A DNA stretch of 64,000 nucleotides, from the NCBI GenBank assembly GCA_963812675.1, contig CAWEWR010000006.1, positions 124,001 to 188,000 on the forward strand, in the 5' to 3' direction. Source of the stretch: AP-15 sp963812675 (lineage in GTDB: Bacteria; Pseudomonadota; Alphaproteobacteria; ATCC43930; CGMCC-115725). Positions 26,678 through 35,778 of the stretch are shown here, piece after piece. The translations under genes and the position numbers were made by a program. Under the pieces are notes generated by a model. It did no database searches. It was given only the letters and a program-made list of their open reading frames with translations, and had not been told where the DNA came from. Positions within the stretch are counted from its first letter, which is position 1; the number at the start of each line of letters is the position of its first letter.

Positions 26678-26820
26678 CAGTTGTTGCGGACGAAGAGCTG
26701 TAACCTACGAAAAACACCGCAACACGACAAGCGATCTTATTCTCAATCGCGACGTTCTCTGTGCGCCGCTTTTCGCGCTACACTCGGGAAAACCTAGGAA
26801 TTCAGCCAAAAGGAGTGACA

Positions 26821-27990
26821 ATGCGCCGCAGCGAAGACCGCATCCTGACGACACATACCGGCAGCCTGCCGCGCCCGCCCGAGCTGACTCGTCTCTATGT
26901 GCGTCGGGCGCGCGGAGAATCGGTCGAGGCCGCCGAACTCGACAGGTTGGGCCGCGAAGCGTTGCGATGGGTAGTGCGCAAGCAGGCCGAAGCCGAGGTC
27001 GACATCGGCAACAACGGCGAGCAGCAGCGCGAGGGATTTTTCCTCCACATCCGGCACCGGATGAGCGGCTTTGGCGGATCGTGGCAGCGCCGGACGAGGG
27101 CCGACGCGCTGCGCTATCCGGTCTTCAAGCGAATGATGGACGAGCAGCTCGCCGCCAGGGAGGCGGTCAGCAACATGGACCCGCCAAAGGCGATCGGCGA
27201 GGTTCGGCATCTCGGTACAGCGGCGATCGACGCCGAATGCGCCGACTTCCGGACGGCCCTCGACCAGACCGGCACACATTTCGTCGAGCCGTTCGTGACC
27301 GCGCCGTCGCCGGGGATCATCGCCGGAGCGATGAAGAACGAGCATTACGACAGCGAGGAGGCCTATCTCGACGCGCTCGGTGCGGCACTCAAGCCGGAAT
27401 ACGAGGCTGTCATCCGCCACGGGTTCCTGTTGCAGCTCGATTGCCCCGATCTGGCGCTCGAGCGCCACCTCTCTTACCAGGACCGCCCGCTCGGCGATTT
27501 CCTCGGGTTTGTCGAGCGGGTCGTTGCAACGATCAACAAGGCGTTGGAAAGCATCCCGCGCGACCGGGTGCGGCTGCATGTCTGCTGGGGCAATTACGAA
27601 GGGCCTCACGATTGCGACGTGCCGCTGGCCGACATCCTACCGGTCATAAAACAGGCCAATGTCGGCGCCTTCTTCTTCCCCTTCGCCAATCCGCGGCACG
27701 CCCATGAGTACCGCGTGTTCGAGAAACTGCCGCTCGCCGACGACCAGATCATCATCGCCGGGGTTATCGACAGCCTGACCAATTTCGTCGAGCACTCCGA
27801 GGCCGTCGCCGATCGGCTGGAGCGCGTGGCGGCGGCGGTCGGCGACCCGCACCGTGTCATCGCCGGCACCGATTGCGGGTTCGACACGTCGGCGGGGATG
27901 GGCCGCGTCGCCGAGGACGTCGTCTGGGCCAAACTCAAATCATTGGCCGAAGGCGCCCGCCTCGCCTCGGACCGGCTGGGCATGCATTAG
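26821..27990 (+). CDS. MetE C-domain-like (cobalamin-independent methionine synthase family) protein
   Basis: A 389-residue TIM-barrel protein of the UROD/MetE-like superfamily. It starts RRSEDRILTTHTGSLPRPPEL and has LHVCWGNYEGPHDCDV, whose His and Cys correspond to zinc ligands, and a C-terminal GTDCGFDTSAG with the last Cys ligand. Such stand-alone proteins are often annotated as methionine synthase II or 5-methyltetrahydropteroyltriglutamate-homocysteine methyltransferase, but they lack the MetE N-domain and may use other methyl or alkyl thiol substrates (compare epoxyalkane:CoM transferase). AAAAGGAGTGAC gives a strong ribosome-binding site. The next gene, an SDR, follows after 5 bases, indicating an operon. 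Confidence 0.82.
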   Translation: MRRSEDRILTTHTGSLPRPPELTRLYVRRARGESVEAAELDRLGREALRWVVRKQAEAEVDIGNNGEQQREGFFLHIRHRMSGFGGSWQRRTRADALRYPVFKRMMDEQLAAREAVSNMDPPKAIGEVRHLGTAAIDAECADFRTALDQTGTHFVEPFVTAPSPGIIAGAMKNEHYDSEEAYLDALGAALKPEYEAVIRHGFLLQLDCPDLALERHLSYQDRPLGDFLGFVERVVATINKALESIPRDRVRLHVCWGNYEGPHDCDVPLADILPVIKQANVGAFFFPFANPRHAHEYRVFEKLPLADDQIIIAGVIDSLTNFVEHSEAVADRLERVAAAVGDPHRVIAGTDCGFDTSAGMGRVAEDVVWAKLKSLAEGARLASDRLGMH

Positions 27991-27995
27991 TAGCC

Positions 27996-28751
27996 ATGTA
28001 CGCCCTGCATGGACGGATCGGACTGGTCACCGGCGCAGGCGGCGGCCTCGGACGCGAAATCGCCCGCCGCCTCGCGCGCGAGGGTATGGCGGTTGCCGTC
28101 GTCGACCGCGACCGTGCCGCTGCGGAGGCGGCCGCCGCCGAGATCGATGGTCTCGCTCTGGCGGCCGATGTTACATCTCCCGAGGAGGTTAACCGAGCGG
28201 TCGAAGCCGTTCTCGCGCGGTTCCACAGGATCGATGTGCTCGTCAACAATGCCGGAGTGGCCTGGATGGGGCCGGCGCTCGAAATGCCGCTCGACGCGTT
28301 GCAGGCGATGCTGCGCGTCAACGTCGAAGGCGTTTTCATCGTCAGCCGCGCCGTGCTGCCGCACATGATCGCGCGGCGCTCGGGATCGGTCGTCAATCTC
28401 GCCTCGTGGGCCGGGAAGACCGGCAACGCTTTCTTCGCCGGTTATAGCGCGAGCAAATTTGCCGTCATCGGCCTGACCCAGGCTTTGGCGCGCGAGATGG
28501 CGCAGTACGGCATCCGGGTCAACGCGATCTGTCCGGGGATCGTCGTCGACACCGCGATGCGGACGTCAATAGAGTTGCAGCAGCGGCAATACGGGCTACC
28601 CGAAACCGCGGAGCGCGAGAAGTCGATCCCGATCGGGCGGGTTTCGGTGCCGGATGACGTGGCGCGCGTCGCCGCCTTTCTCGCCTCCGACGAAGCGTCC
28701 TATATGACTGGCGAGTTGATCAATCTTTCCGGGGGCTTACTGATGGATTGA
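27996..28751 (+). CDS. Short-chain dehydrogenase/reductase
   Basis: A 251-residue classical SDR. The nucleotide site is GLVTGAGGGLGRE (about residues 9-21), with Asp after the second strand (VVDRD) favouring NAD. The NNAG motif, catalytic Ser (LASWAGK), and YSASK (Tyr-xxx-Lys) are present, and the C-terminal NLSGGLLMD is typical. It starts 5 bases after the MetE-like gene, so both are probably co-expressed. The substrate, a sugar, steroid or hydroxyacyl alcohol, cannot be told. Confidence 0.87.
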   Translation: MYALHGRIGLVTGAGGGLGREIARRLAREGMAVAVVDRDRAAAEAAAAEIDGLALAADVTSPEEVNRAVEAVLARFHRIDVLVNNAGVAWMGPALEMPLDALQAMLRVNVEGVFIVSRAVLPHMIARRSGSVVNLASWAGKTGNAFFAGYSASKFAVIGLTQALAREMAQYGIRVNAICPGIVVDTAMRTSIELQQRQYGLPETAEREKSIPIGRVSVPDDVARVAAFLASDEASYMTGELINLSGGLLMD

Positions 28752-28811
28752 AGGCTGCCGCGTGCCGCGCATGATCAACGCATCGCATTGGCGTGGATCT
28801 AACGAGGTACC

Positions 28812-28850
28812 CGCTGTTTTTCGCTGCATTTAACAGCGATAACAGCAAAA
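28812..28850. repeat. Dispersed CGCTG...CAGC element, copy 2
   Basis: CGCTGTTTTTCGCTGCATTT followed by AACAGCGATAACAGCAAAA is an imperfect palindrome that matches the element at 6796-6833 in order and spacing of its blocks. It lies between the convergent SDR and acyl-CoA dehydrogenase genes. Confidence 0.5.
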
Positions 28851-28867
28851 CTGGCGCGTCTTGCAGC

Positions 28868-30034
28868 CTAGAACATGCCCATTCCGAGGATGCCGTCGAC
28901 CGGGTCGAGACCCGCGAGCACGCGCTTGCCGATCAGGTCGCGCAGGGTTTCGGTCGTGCCGCCGCCGAGCGTGCCGTAGCGGGCGCCGCGGTAGAAGCGC
29001 GAGACCGGGAATTCGTCGGTGAAGCCGTAGCCGCCATGCACCTGGATCGCTTCGCTGGTGACGCGCAACGCCATCTCGTTGCAATAGGTCTTGGCGACCG
29101 CGGCGAGCAGCGGGTCGGGGAACGGGTCGGCGCTGGCGCAGGCGCGGTAGAGCATGCTGCGCCCGACCTCGATGTCCTTGTACATCTCGGCGATCTTCCA
29201 GCGCATGCCCTGGAACTCGCCGATCGCGCGGCCGAACGCCTTGCGCTCCTTGGCATAGCGCACCGCCTCTTCGAGCGCCCCCTCGGCGAGGCCCAGCGAG
29301 ATGCTCGGGTTGAGGCAGCGCTGCGTGTTGAAGGCCGACAGCAATTTCCTGAAGCCGTCCTCGCGCAATACCAAATTCTCGGGCGGCAAGATGCAATCCT
29401 CGAAGCGGATCTCGTGCAGGTTTTCGCCGCCCATCGTGTGATAGGTGCCGGTGACCGAAAAGCCGGGGGTACCCCGCTCGACCAGCGCACAGCCGATCCC
29501 CTCGCGGCCGGGCCGCCGGTCGACCCGGGTGAAGACGACAAACATCTGCGCCTCGTCGGCGCGGCTGATCAGGGTCTTGACGCCGTTGAGCCGGAGTGCA
29601 TTGCCGGTCGTGTCGACATTCGTCTTGTAATTGGCGACATCCGTGCCTGCGTCGGGCTCGGTCATGCAGATCGCCAGGATGGCGTCGCCGCTGCACACCG
29701 CCGGCAGAATGCGCGCCTTGACCGCTTCGGGCGCGTAGGTCGCGATGATCCGGGTCTGCACCCCGACCTCGCCGAGCACCGCCATCGCCGTCACATAGCA
29801 GGTCTTGGCGATCTCCTCGAGAACGAGCGCGGTGTCGAAGACCGGCAGCCCCAGCCCGCCGTACTCCTCCGGCACCGCCATCCCGAGGACGCCCAATTCG
29901 CCGAGAGCGCGCATGTTTTCCCACGGAAAGGCGCCGTTCATGTAACCCAGTGCGCGCGGTCGGAATTCGCGTTGCGCAAGGTCGCGCACAGTCTGCACGA
30001 AACGGCGCTGCTCGTCCGATAGGCTCACAAACAT
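28868..30034 (-). CDS. Acyl-CoA dehydrogenase family protein
   Basis: A 388-residue flavoprotein with N-terminal helical, middle beta and C-terminal helical domains. The FAD/substrate motif ICMTEPDAGTDVANYKT lies at about residues 125-141 and the C-terminal QVHGGYGFTDEFPVSRFYR near residue 338. The position that carries the catalytic Glu in short- and medium-chain enzymes (EGTxE) reads GGGTTE, so the base may be elsewhere as in the IVD/long-chain types. ATG 30034 is preferred over ATG 30040 because GGAG is then 8 bases upstream. It oxidises an acyl-CoA to the enoyl-CoA and passes electrons to ETF. Confidence 0.87.
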   Translation of the reverse strand: MFVSLSDEQRRFVQTVRDLAQREFRPRALGYMNGAFPWENMRALGELGVLGMAVPEEYGGLGLPVFDTALVLEEIAKTCYVTAMAVLGEVGVQTRIIATYAPEAVKARILPAVCSGDAILAICMTEPDAGTDVANYKTNVDTTGNALRLNGVKTLISRADEAQMFVVFTRVDRRPGREGIGCALVERGTPGFSVTGTYHTMGGENLHEIRFEDCILPPENLVLREDGFRKLLSAFNTQRCLNPSISLGLAEGALEEAVRYAKERKAFGRAIGEFQGMRWKIAEMYKDIEVGRSMLYRACASADPFPDPLLAAVAKTYCNEMALRVTSEAIQVHGGYGFTDEFPVSRFYRGARYGTLGGGTTETLRDLIGKRVLAGLDPVDGILGMGMF

Positions 30035-30340
30035 GCCCATGCTCCCGCTCAGAGTTCGACGACACCGATATTAGCGGCGATCACGGGTCCGCACTCAAAC
30101 GCTTTTTATTGACTGGGGGATCATAATCCAAGCACGCAAAACATAAAGTTATATGTATCCTACACCGATCAGATCTCACGAGTTCGTAAAATGTTAATGC
30201 AATTTTAAGAAAAAGATCTTTCCCGATGCTTCTTTCATCTGGGTTTTTGACGGGTTTCTGACATTCGGGCGAGCAAGTTAAGAAGGCGTTAACCAACTAA
30301 TCCGGTAGCGCCGCGACATTGGAAAATCGGGTCGATTACG

Positions 30341-32032
30341 ATGCCTGGTCTCGCTCCAGAAATCCTCGACGCCCTCTGCTCTGCCGGCGCCGCCGCCTCG
30401 CTGGTGCTCGGCCTTGTGGCCGGGCTACTCATCATCCGGCTTCGCTACGAGTACAGCAGACGCGCGGCTGTCGAACGGGAGCTCAGGGAGAGCGAGAGCC
30501 GGTATCGGGCGATCTTCGAGACGGCGGTCGATGCGATCATCGTCAGCGACCAGCACGGCATTATCCAGGAATTCAGCAGGGCGGCCGAAGCCATGACCGG
30601 CTACCGCGCGGCGGAGCTGATCGGCCAAAACATGCGGGTGCTGCTGCCGCCGGCCATGCGGCAGGAGCCCGAGCGCCAGACTGCACGCTATTTGTGGACG
30701 ATCCGGGAGCTCGAAGTCTGCCGCAAGGATGGGTCGGTTTTTCCGGCGCATCTGTCGATCGCCGAATGGTGGGCCGGCGGATACCGGCATTTTACCGGCA
30801 TCCTGCGCGACCTCACCGAGCAGCACTGCGAGCAAGGCGAGCGGACCAAGCTGGAGGCGCAGCTCCACCAGGCGCAGAAGATGGAGGCCATTGGCAATCT
30901 GACCGGCGGCATGGCGCATGATTTCAACAATATGCTCGGCGTGATCATCGGCAATATCGACCTGCTGCGCGATCTGAAGGGGGATGATCCCGACACCGAC
31001 GAGCTGACTCGCGAGGCGCTCGACGCGGCATTTCGCGGGGCCGATCTGACGCGCCGCCTGCTCGCCTTTGCCAGGCAGCAGCCGCTCCGGCCGCAACAGG
31101 TCGACGTCAATGAGCTGGTCTCCGGAATCACTCGGCTATTGCGCCGAACCATCGGCGAAGACGTCGAAATCTCCCTCGATCTGGCCGCTGAGCTGTGGCC
31201 GGTCGTCGTCGACCCGGCCCAGCTGGAAGCGAGCCTGACCAATCTTGCCACCAATGCCCGCGATGCGATGGCCGATGGCGGGCGTCTGATGATCGTGACG
31301 GGCAATCGCACCCTCGACGCCGATTATGCGGCGCAGCATGCCGAGGTCGTACCGGGCGGCTATGTCATGCTCGAAGTCAGCGACACCGGGTGCGGCATGA
31401 CCACGGAGGTCATGCATCGGATTTTCGAGCCGTTCTTTACGACGAAGAGCCGGGACAAGGGCACCGGCCTCGGCCTCAGCATGGTCTTCGGCTTCATCAA
31501 GCAATCGGGCGGCCATATTGGCGTCTATAGCGAGCCCGGAATTGGCACGACGTTTCGCCTTTTCTTGCCACGCCTGGCGCAGGATGTGCCGGTCGTCGAG
31601 GAGAGCGTCGCAACCCCGCTGCTGCTGCACGGCAGAGGCGAGTCGGTTTTGGTGGTCGAAGACAACGAGGCTTTGCGCCGCGTCGTAACGCGCCAGCTGG
31701 GCGAGCTCGGCTATCGGGTGCTCGCGGCCGAAAATGCGGCAGCAGGTCTCGAATTGCTGGATCGACAGAGCATCGATCTGCTGTTGACCGATATCGTGAT
31801 GCCGGGCGGCATCAACGGCCGCGAATTGGCCCGCCGGGCCCGCCAGCGCCGGCCAGGCATCAAGATCGTCTTCACTTCGGGATTTTCGGAAGCGCGGCTG
31901 AACGGCGATGCCGGTCCGCTGGCCGCCTGCACGCCGCTGCTTAGCAAACCCTACCGCAAGGAGGATCTGGCGAGCGCGGCGCGCGCAGCGCTTGACCGGG
32001 TCGCAGAAGTACCGCAACAGTTTGTAGCATGA
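30341..32032 (+). CDS. Hybrid sensor histidine kinase (TM-PAS-HisKA-HATPase-REC)
   Basis: A 563-residue protein with one N-terminal membrane helix (about residues 12-35), a PAS domain (about 52-165), a HisKA dimerisation domain with GGMAHDFNN (phospho-His about residue 195), an HATPase domain (SLTNLATNARDAM as N box, DTGCGM, FEPFFTTK, GTGLGLS) and a C-terminal receiver domain (VLVVEDNEALRR, LLTDIVMPG with phospho-Asp, LLSKPY). It probably senses a signal through PAS and relays phosphate to its own receiver and on to another partner. The small coiled-coil gene that follows overlaps by four bases and may be functionally linked. Confidence 0.9.
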   Translation: MPGLAPEILDALCSAGAAASLVLGLVAGLLIIRLRYEYSRRAAVERELRESESRYRAIFETAVDAIIVSDQHGIIQEFSRAAEAMTGYRAAELIGQNMRVLLPPAMRQEPERQTARYLWTIRELEVCRKDGSVFPAHLSIAEWWAGGYRHFTGILRDLTEQHCEQGERTKLEAQLHQAQKMEAIGNLTGGMAHDFNNMLGVIIGNIDLLRDLKGDDPDTDELTREALDAAFRGADLTRRLLAFARQQPLRPQQVDVNELVSGITRLLRRTIGEDVEISLDLAAELWPVVVDPAQLEASLTNLATNARDAMADGGRLMIVTGNRTLDADYAAQHAEVVPGGYVMLEVSDTGCGMTTEVMHRIFEPFFTTKSRDKGTGLGLSMVFGFIKQSGGHIGVYSEPGIGTTFRLFLPRLAQDVPVVEESVATPLLLHGRGESVLVVEDNEALRRVVTRQLGELGYRVLAAENAAAGLELLDRQSIDLLLTDIVMPGGINGRELARRARQRRPGIKIVFTSGFSEARLNGDAGPLAACTPLLSKPYRKEDLASAARAALDRVAEVPQQFVA

Positions 32033-32394
32033 GTGGTGCCAACGGTCCCGATATCGCAGCCGTCTACCAGCTGCTGAAGCAAGTCGCCCGCACGGTGACG
32101 GGCCACGACCGTAAGCTCGACGATCTCTCGGGCGAGGTCGCCGAGCTGCGCGGCGCCGTGGGTGGGCTAGGCGGAGTGGTAGCCGGGCTGAACGGAATGG
32201 TAGGCAGGCTCAGCGAGACCGTCGCAAGCCACGACCGCAAGCTCGATGACCTCGCCGCCGGCCTCGCTTCGCTCCGCGAGGCGGTGACCCACTATCATTC
32301 AAGCGTGCTCGGCCACGGGCTTCTGATCAGCGAGCTCGATGAGCGGGTGCGCCGCATCGAGCGGCACCTGAAGCTCGAACCCGCCGGCGGCTGA
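32029..32394 (+). CDS. Small coiled-coil protein coupled to a hybrid kinase
   Basis: A 121-residue acidic-basic helical protein without membrane segments. Two related halves contain HDRKLDDL (about residues 25-32 and 66-73) and the middle is Gly/Val/Leu-rich with heptad spacing, so it looks like a duplicated coiled coil resembling the repeats of tropomyosin-like or DUF-type accessory proteins. Its ATG overlaps the kinase stop (ATGA), so the two are made together. No known domain recognised. A scaffold or adaptor for the kinase is a guess from position only. Confidence 0.65.
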   Translation: MSGANGPDIAAVYQLLKQVARTVTGHDRKLDDLSGEVAELRGAVGGLGGVVAGLNGMVGRLSETVASHDRKLDDLAAGLASLREAVTHYHSSVLGHGLLISELDERVRRIERHLKLEPAGG

Positions 32395-32411
32395 ACGTCC
32401 GGCGCCCGCCC

Positions 32412-33134
32412 TCAAATCAGTCCGAGGTCGCGCAGGCTGCTGTGGCGGCCGCGGCCGATGATCAAGTGGTCGTGCACGCTCACGCCGAGCGGAGCGGCAG
32501 CTCTGACGATGTCCTTGGTCACCGCGATATCCGCCTTCGAGGGCGTCGGGTCACCCGAGGGATGGTTGTGCACCAAAATCAAGGCGGATGCCCCGAGCTC
32601 GAGCGCGCGTTTGACGACTTCGCGGGTGTAGACCGGCGTGTGATCGACCGTGCCGCGCTGCTGCCGTTCATGCTTGATCAGCACGTTCTTGCGGTCGAGG
32701 AAGAGGATGTGGAACTCCTCGACCTTGCCGTGGGCAATGTGCGCGGTGCAGTAATCGATCAGCTTGTCCCACGAGTTGACTACCGGGCGCTCGTGCAGTG
32801 CCGAGCGCATCAGGCGCAGCGCCGCCTCGCGCACCGCTTTGAGCGCGGCCACGCCGGCGAGGCCGAGTCCGGCGCCGGCGAGCGCGTCGGGCTCGGCGCT
32901 CAGCAATTCGGCAAAGCCGCCGAAATGCACCAGCAGATCCTTGGCCAGCGGCTTGACGTCGGCGCGCGCGTTGCTGGCGAACAGGATGACCTCCAGCAGC
33001 TCATAATCCGGCAGATTGTCTGCGCCAGCGGCGATCAGCCTCTGGCGCAGCCTCTCCCGGTGCCCATGATAATGCGGCGTATCGTCGGTCCCTTCGGCGA
33101 GGCGCAACTGTCTGGGGCGGCGCTTGGCGTTCAT
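32412..33134 (-). CDS. radC: RadC-family JAMM/MPN+ protein
   Basis: A 240-residue RadC protein: an N-terminal helix-hairpin-helix-like region (YELLEVILFASNARADVKPL) and a C-terminal JAB domain with the metal motif HNHPSGDPTPSKAD and an upstream Glu (EEFHILFLD). RadC proteins are no longer thought to be repair enzymes; a metal-dependent nuclease or peptidase role is likely. ATG 33134 gives the normal family N-terminus. It lies 7 bases downstream of the enoyl-CoA hydratase gene on the same strand, so the two may be co-transcribed. Confidence 0.88.
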   Translation of the reverse strand: MNAKRRPRQLRLAEGTDDTPHYHGHRERLRQRLIAAGADNLPDYELLEVILFASNARADVKPLAKDLLVHFGGFAELLSAEPDALAGAGLGLAGVAALKAVREAALRLMRSALHERPVVNSWDKLIDYCTAHIAHGKVEEFHILFLDRKNVLIKHERQQRGTVDHTPVYTREVVKRALELGASALILVHNHPSGDPTPSKADIAVTKDIVRAAAPLGVSVHDHLIIGRGRHSSLRDLGLI

Positions 33135-33141
33135 CGGCCGC

Positions 33142-33927
33142 TCAGCGCGGCCGACGCCGGGCCCGCAGTTCGGCAAGCGTCGCCCCCGCCAGGCGCGCCG
33201 GCTCGTCCGTGTCGTAGGCGCTGACGAAGCAGTCGATCCCGCGCTGCACGGCGGCCGCGGTCGGCAATTCCTCCCAGTCGAGGATCAGCGATTTCTGTAG
33301 GCGGATCGCGTTGGGGCCGGCGGCGAGGATCGAGCGCGCGAGATCTTCGACCGCCTCGTCGAGAGCTTCGGGGGCCATGACGACATCGACGAGCCCCCAG
33401 GCGAGGGCCTCGGTAGCGGCGATCGTGTCGCCGGTCAACAACAGGCGGCGCGCTCGGCCGTGGCCGATCAATTTCGGCAGCAGCGCCGCCTCGACGACCG
33501 AAGGGATGCCGATCCTGACCTCCGGCATGCCGAATAGGGCGCGCCCGCTGGCGACCCGCAGGTCACAAGCGCAGGCGAGTTCGAGCCCGGCGCCGAGCGC
33601 GTAACCGTCGATCCGCGCGATGACCGGGACGGGCAGACGGCGAAAGGCATCGCAGCAATGATGGACCAATGTGATGAAGTCGCGCGCGCTCGCCCGATCC
33701 AGCGTCGCGATCTCGCCGATATCGGCCCCGCCGACAAAAGCCCGCTGGCCGGCGCCGGTCAGGACCACGACCCGCAGCTCCGGGTCAGCGGCGAGCGCGC
33801 TGGCGGCTTCGATGATCTCAGCCATCAACGCGCGATTGAGGCTATTCAGCTTCGACACATTGTCGATCGTCAGTCGCGCGAGACGGCCGCCTTCGAGCCG
33901 TTCCTCGTGCTGCACCATCACGCCCAT
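33142..33927 (-). CDS. Enoyl-CoA hydratase/isomerase family protein
   Basis: A 261-residue crotonase-fold protein. The oxyanion-hole segments are AGQRAFVGGADIGEI (about residue 65) and DGYALGAGLELACACDLRVAS (about 110). The second catalytic Glu is kept (FGMPE), but the first, normally Glu in the helix before it (ASExAxF), reads Gly (ASGRALF), so hydratase activity may be lost and isomerase, hydrolase or another crotonase reaction is possible. The start at ATG 33927 has AGGGG upstream; the extension to 34500 has no similarity. Confidence 0.82.
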   Translation of the reverse strand: MGVMVQHEERLEGGRLARLTIDNVSKLNSLNRALMAEIIEAASALAADPELRVVVLTGAGQRAFVGGADIGEIATLDRASARDFITLVHHCCDAFRRLPVPVIARIDGYALGAGLELACACDLRVASGRALFGMPEVRIGIPSVVEAALLPKLIGHGRARRLLLTGDTIAATEALAWGLVDVVMAPEALDEAVEDLARSILAAGPNAIRLQKSLILDWEELPTAAAVQRGIDCFVSAYDTDEPARLAGATLAELRARRRPR

Positions 33928-34053
33928 TGCACGCCCCTGCCGCTTCCCGAGTGATATCCGCAACAGCGGCCAAAACCAAACAAAAGCGCCCGGCTGCTGC
34001 TGGAGCTTTTGCTGCCGTTCATGCATAGTGACACGGTATTGACGGAGGCGAGC

Positions 34054-34665
34054 ATGGACGTCGTTGAAGGTCTGGATGAGCTGCGCGAGATTTATGGACC
34101 GCCGAGCGACCGATCGGTCAAAAAACAGCTGAGCCGGTTCGACAAGCACTGCCGCGCGTTTATCGCGCGCTCGCCGTTTCTCGTCATCGCCTCTTCGGAT
34201 CCGTCGGGGCGCTGCGACGCATCGCCCAAGGGCGATGCGCCCGGTTTTGTCCAGGTGCTCGACGACGAGACTTTGCTGATCCCTGACCGGCTCGGTAACA
34301 ATCGGGTCGACACGATCGGCAACCTGCTGGAGCGGCCCGGCGTCGGATTGATCTTTCTCGTGCCGGGGCTCAGCGAGACCCTGCGCGTCAACGGCCGGGC
34401 GCGCATCGCCACGGATCCCGCTTTGCTCGAGCCGCTGGCGGTCAACGGCAAGGTGCCGCGGAGCGGCATCCTGGTCGCGGCCGAGGAAATCTACTTCCAC
34501 TGCGGCAAGGCGCTGATCCGTTCCGATTTGTGGAACCCGGAAAAGCAGCTCAGTCGATCCGAATTCCCCTCTCTCGGCCGTATCCTCGCCGACCAGATCG
34601 GCGGCATGTCGGTCGAGGAGGCGGAGCGGGCTACGGCAGAGAGCTACAGGACCCGTCTCTACTGA
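34054..34665 (+). CDS. Pyridoxamine-5'-phosphate-oxidase-like flavin-binding protein
   Basis: A 203-residue split-barrel protein of the PPOX family that binds FMN or F420-like cofactors. The segment AFIARSPFLVIASSDPSGRC is the cofactor-binding strand pair and PKGDAPGFVQVLDDETLLIP the next part; the C-terminal EEIYFHCGKALIRSDLW is the characteristic end. Close relatives are often labelled pyridoxamine 5'-phosphate oxidase family or MSMEG_1061-like. ATG 34054 was chosen because GGAGG precedes it at a good distance. The reaction is unknown. Confidence 0.82.
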   Translation: MDVVEGLDELREIYGPPSDRSVKKQLSRFDKHCRAFIARSPFLVIASSDPSGRCDASPKGDAPGFVQVLDDETLLIPDRLGNNRVDTIGNLLERPGVGLIFLVPGLSETLRVNGRARIATDPALLEPLAVNGKVPRSGILVAAEEIYFHCGKALIRSDLWNPEKQLSRSEFPSLGRILADQIGGMSVEEAERATAESYRTRLY

Positions 34666-34671
34666 GCGAGA

Positions 34672-35562
34672 CTAGGCCGTCGCCTCTTGCGGCACTAGCT
34701 TGATATAGAGGTCGTGGAGCAGCGGCTTGGTCGCCGCGAGGCTCTCGGTGATCGCCGAGCCGGCGACCGGCGTCAGCGCCACCGCCTTGTGTTTCTTGAT
34801 CGTCTGCTCGGCGAAAAACCCCCAACGGATCAAGTTGCCGACGCGCTCTTTGATCGCGAGATGACCGAGCCGCAGCGCATCCCACATCCTGCTGTTGATT
34901 TCGTCGATGACGAGAGCCGGCGCATCTGGACGGCCGCCGCCGAACGGGCTCGCCGACCACAGCAGCATTACGATCGCCCAATACTGGTAGGTGACCAGGT
35001 GGTCCATCGCGTCGTTGGCATAGGCCGGGGTCAGCCCTTTATTCCTGACCACCAGCTCGCACGTCTCCCGCCATTTCTGTTCATAAGAAGTGATAAAGCT
35101 GAATATCGCGGAAATTGCAGCCCGGTCGCACTCGAACCCAGGCGAGCGCGAGCTCTCGCGATCTCGTAAAGCTTTACAAAGCGCTTCGATCGTCTCGCGG
35201 CAATGGCGGTCGAAGCCCTCGTGCAATTTGTGAGTGGCGGCGATCAGGGATGTGGGAGAAGCAGTGCAAGGCTGGCCGGATGCGTCCACGACTCGAATGA
35301 AGCCGTCGTTCTCGCAATCCCGTATCCGTTCAATACAGGTCCGGATGTCGGTGCCATACAAACCATAAAGCGTGCGGTGGATCGAGCGGCAAGAAACGCC
35401 CTCCTCCGGACTGCACCTGGCGGAGAACATGACGTGCCAGTGCGCACGCTTGTTCAAGCCGGGAAAATAATTCTGCCAAATTTTGTGATACCCGCAGAGG
35501 AACCGCGCAACGACCTGTTCGGCGGCTTCGGCCTCGGCAACATCGGTGTTCATCGCAACCAC
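34672..35562 (-). CDS. Hypothetical protein of 296 residues, possible winged-helix regulator
   Basis: A soluble protein I do not recognise. The segment SIHRTLYGLYGTDIRTCIERIR with the following DCENDGFIRVVD looks like a winged helix-turn-helix with its wing, as in MarR-like proteins, within residues 60-95. The rest is mainly helical, with TSYEQKWRETCELVV and a C-terminal LIRWGFFAEQTIKKHK. It is rich in cysteine for a cytoplasmic protein. The annotated start is GTG 35562 (reads as MVAMNTDV); ATG three codons later is equally likely. It is convergent with the PPOX-like gene and divergent from the PEP-mutase-like gene. Confidence 0.7.
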   Translation of the reverse strand: MVAMNTDVAEAEAAEQVVARFLCGYHKIWQNYFPGLNKRAHWHVMFSARCSPEEGVSCRSIHRTLYGLYGTDIRTCIERIRDCENDGFIRVVDASGQPCTASPTSLIAATHKLHEGFDRHCRETIEALCKALRDRESSRSPGFECDRAAISAIFSFITSYEQKWRETCELVVRNKGLTPAYANDAMDHLVTYQYWAIVMLLWSASPFGGGRPDAPALVIDEINSRMWDALRLGHLAIKERVGNLIRWGFFAEQTIKKHKAVALTPVAGSAITESLAATKPLLHDLYIKLVPQEATA

Positions 35563-35778
35563 CGCCTTCAGACTCGTGCGGGCAATTCAGTGTAGTCCGT
35601 TCGGCGACGTCGGCAAAGGGAATCTTCCGGGAACGTGCTGGAGTTGCCAGCAGGGTTTTGAGACATATTTCCCTAGCATTTGTGTCCGTAAGACGGGCGG
35701 CAATCGATGCCTTGACCTTCGTGGTTCGCGAGAAGAGGTTATAGCGACCGTCGACAGCCAACTCGAGGGAGCGGCGAG

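Noticed and set aside
30081..30296. 71-codon ORF upstream of the hybrid kinase
   Set aside because: Low-complexity AT-rich region with no ribosome-binding site or family; it lies where the promoter of the kinase gene is expected.
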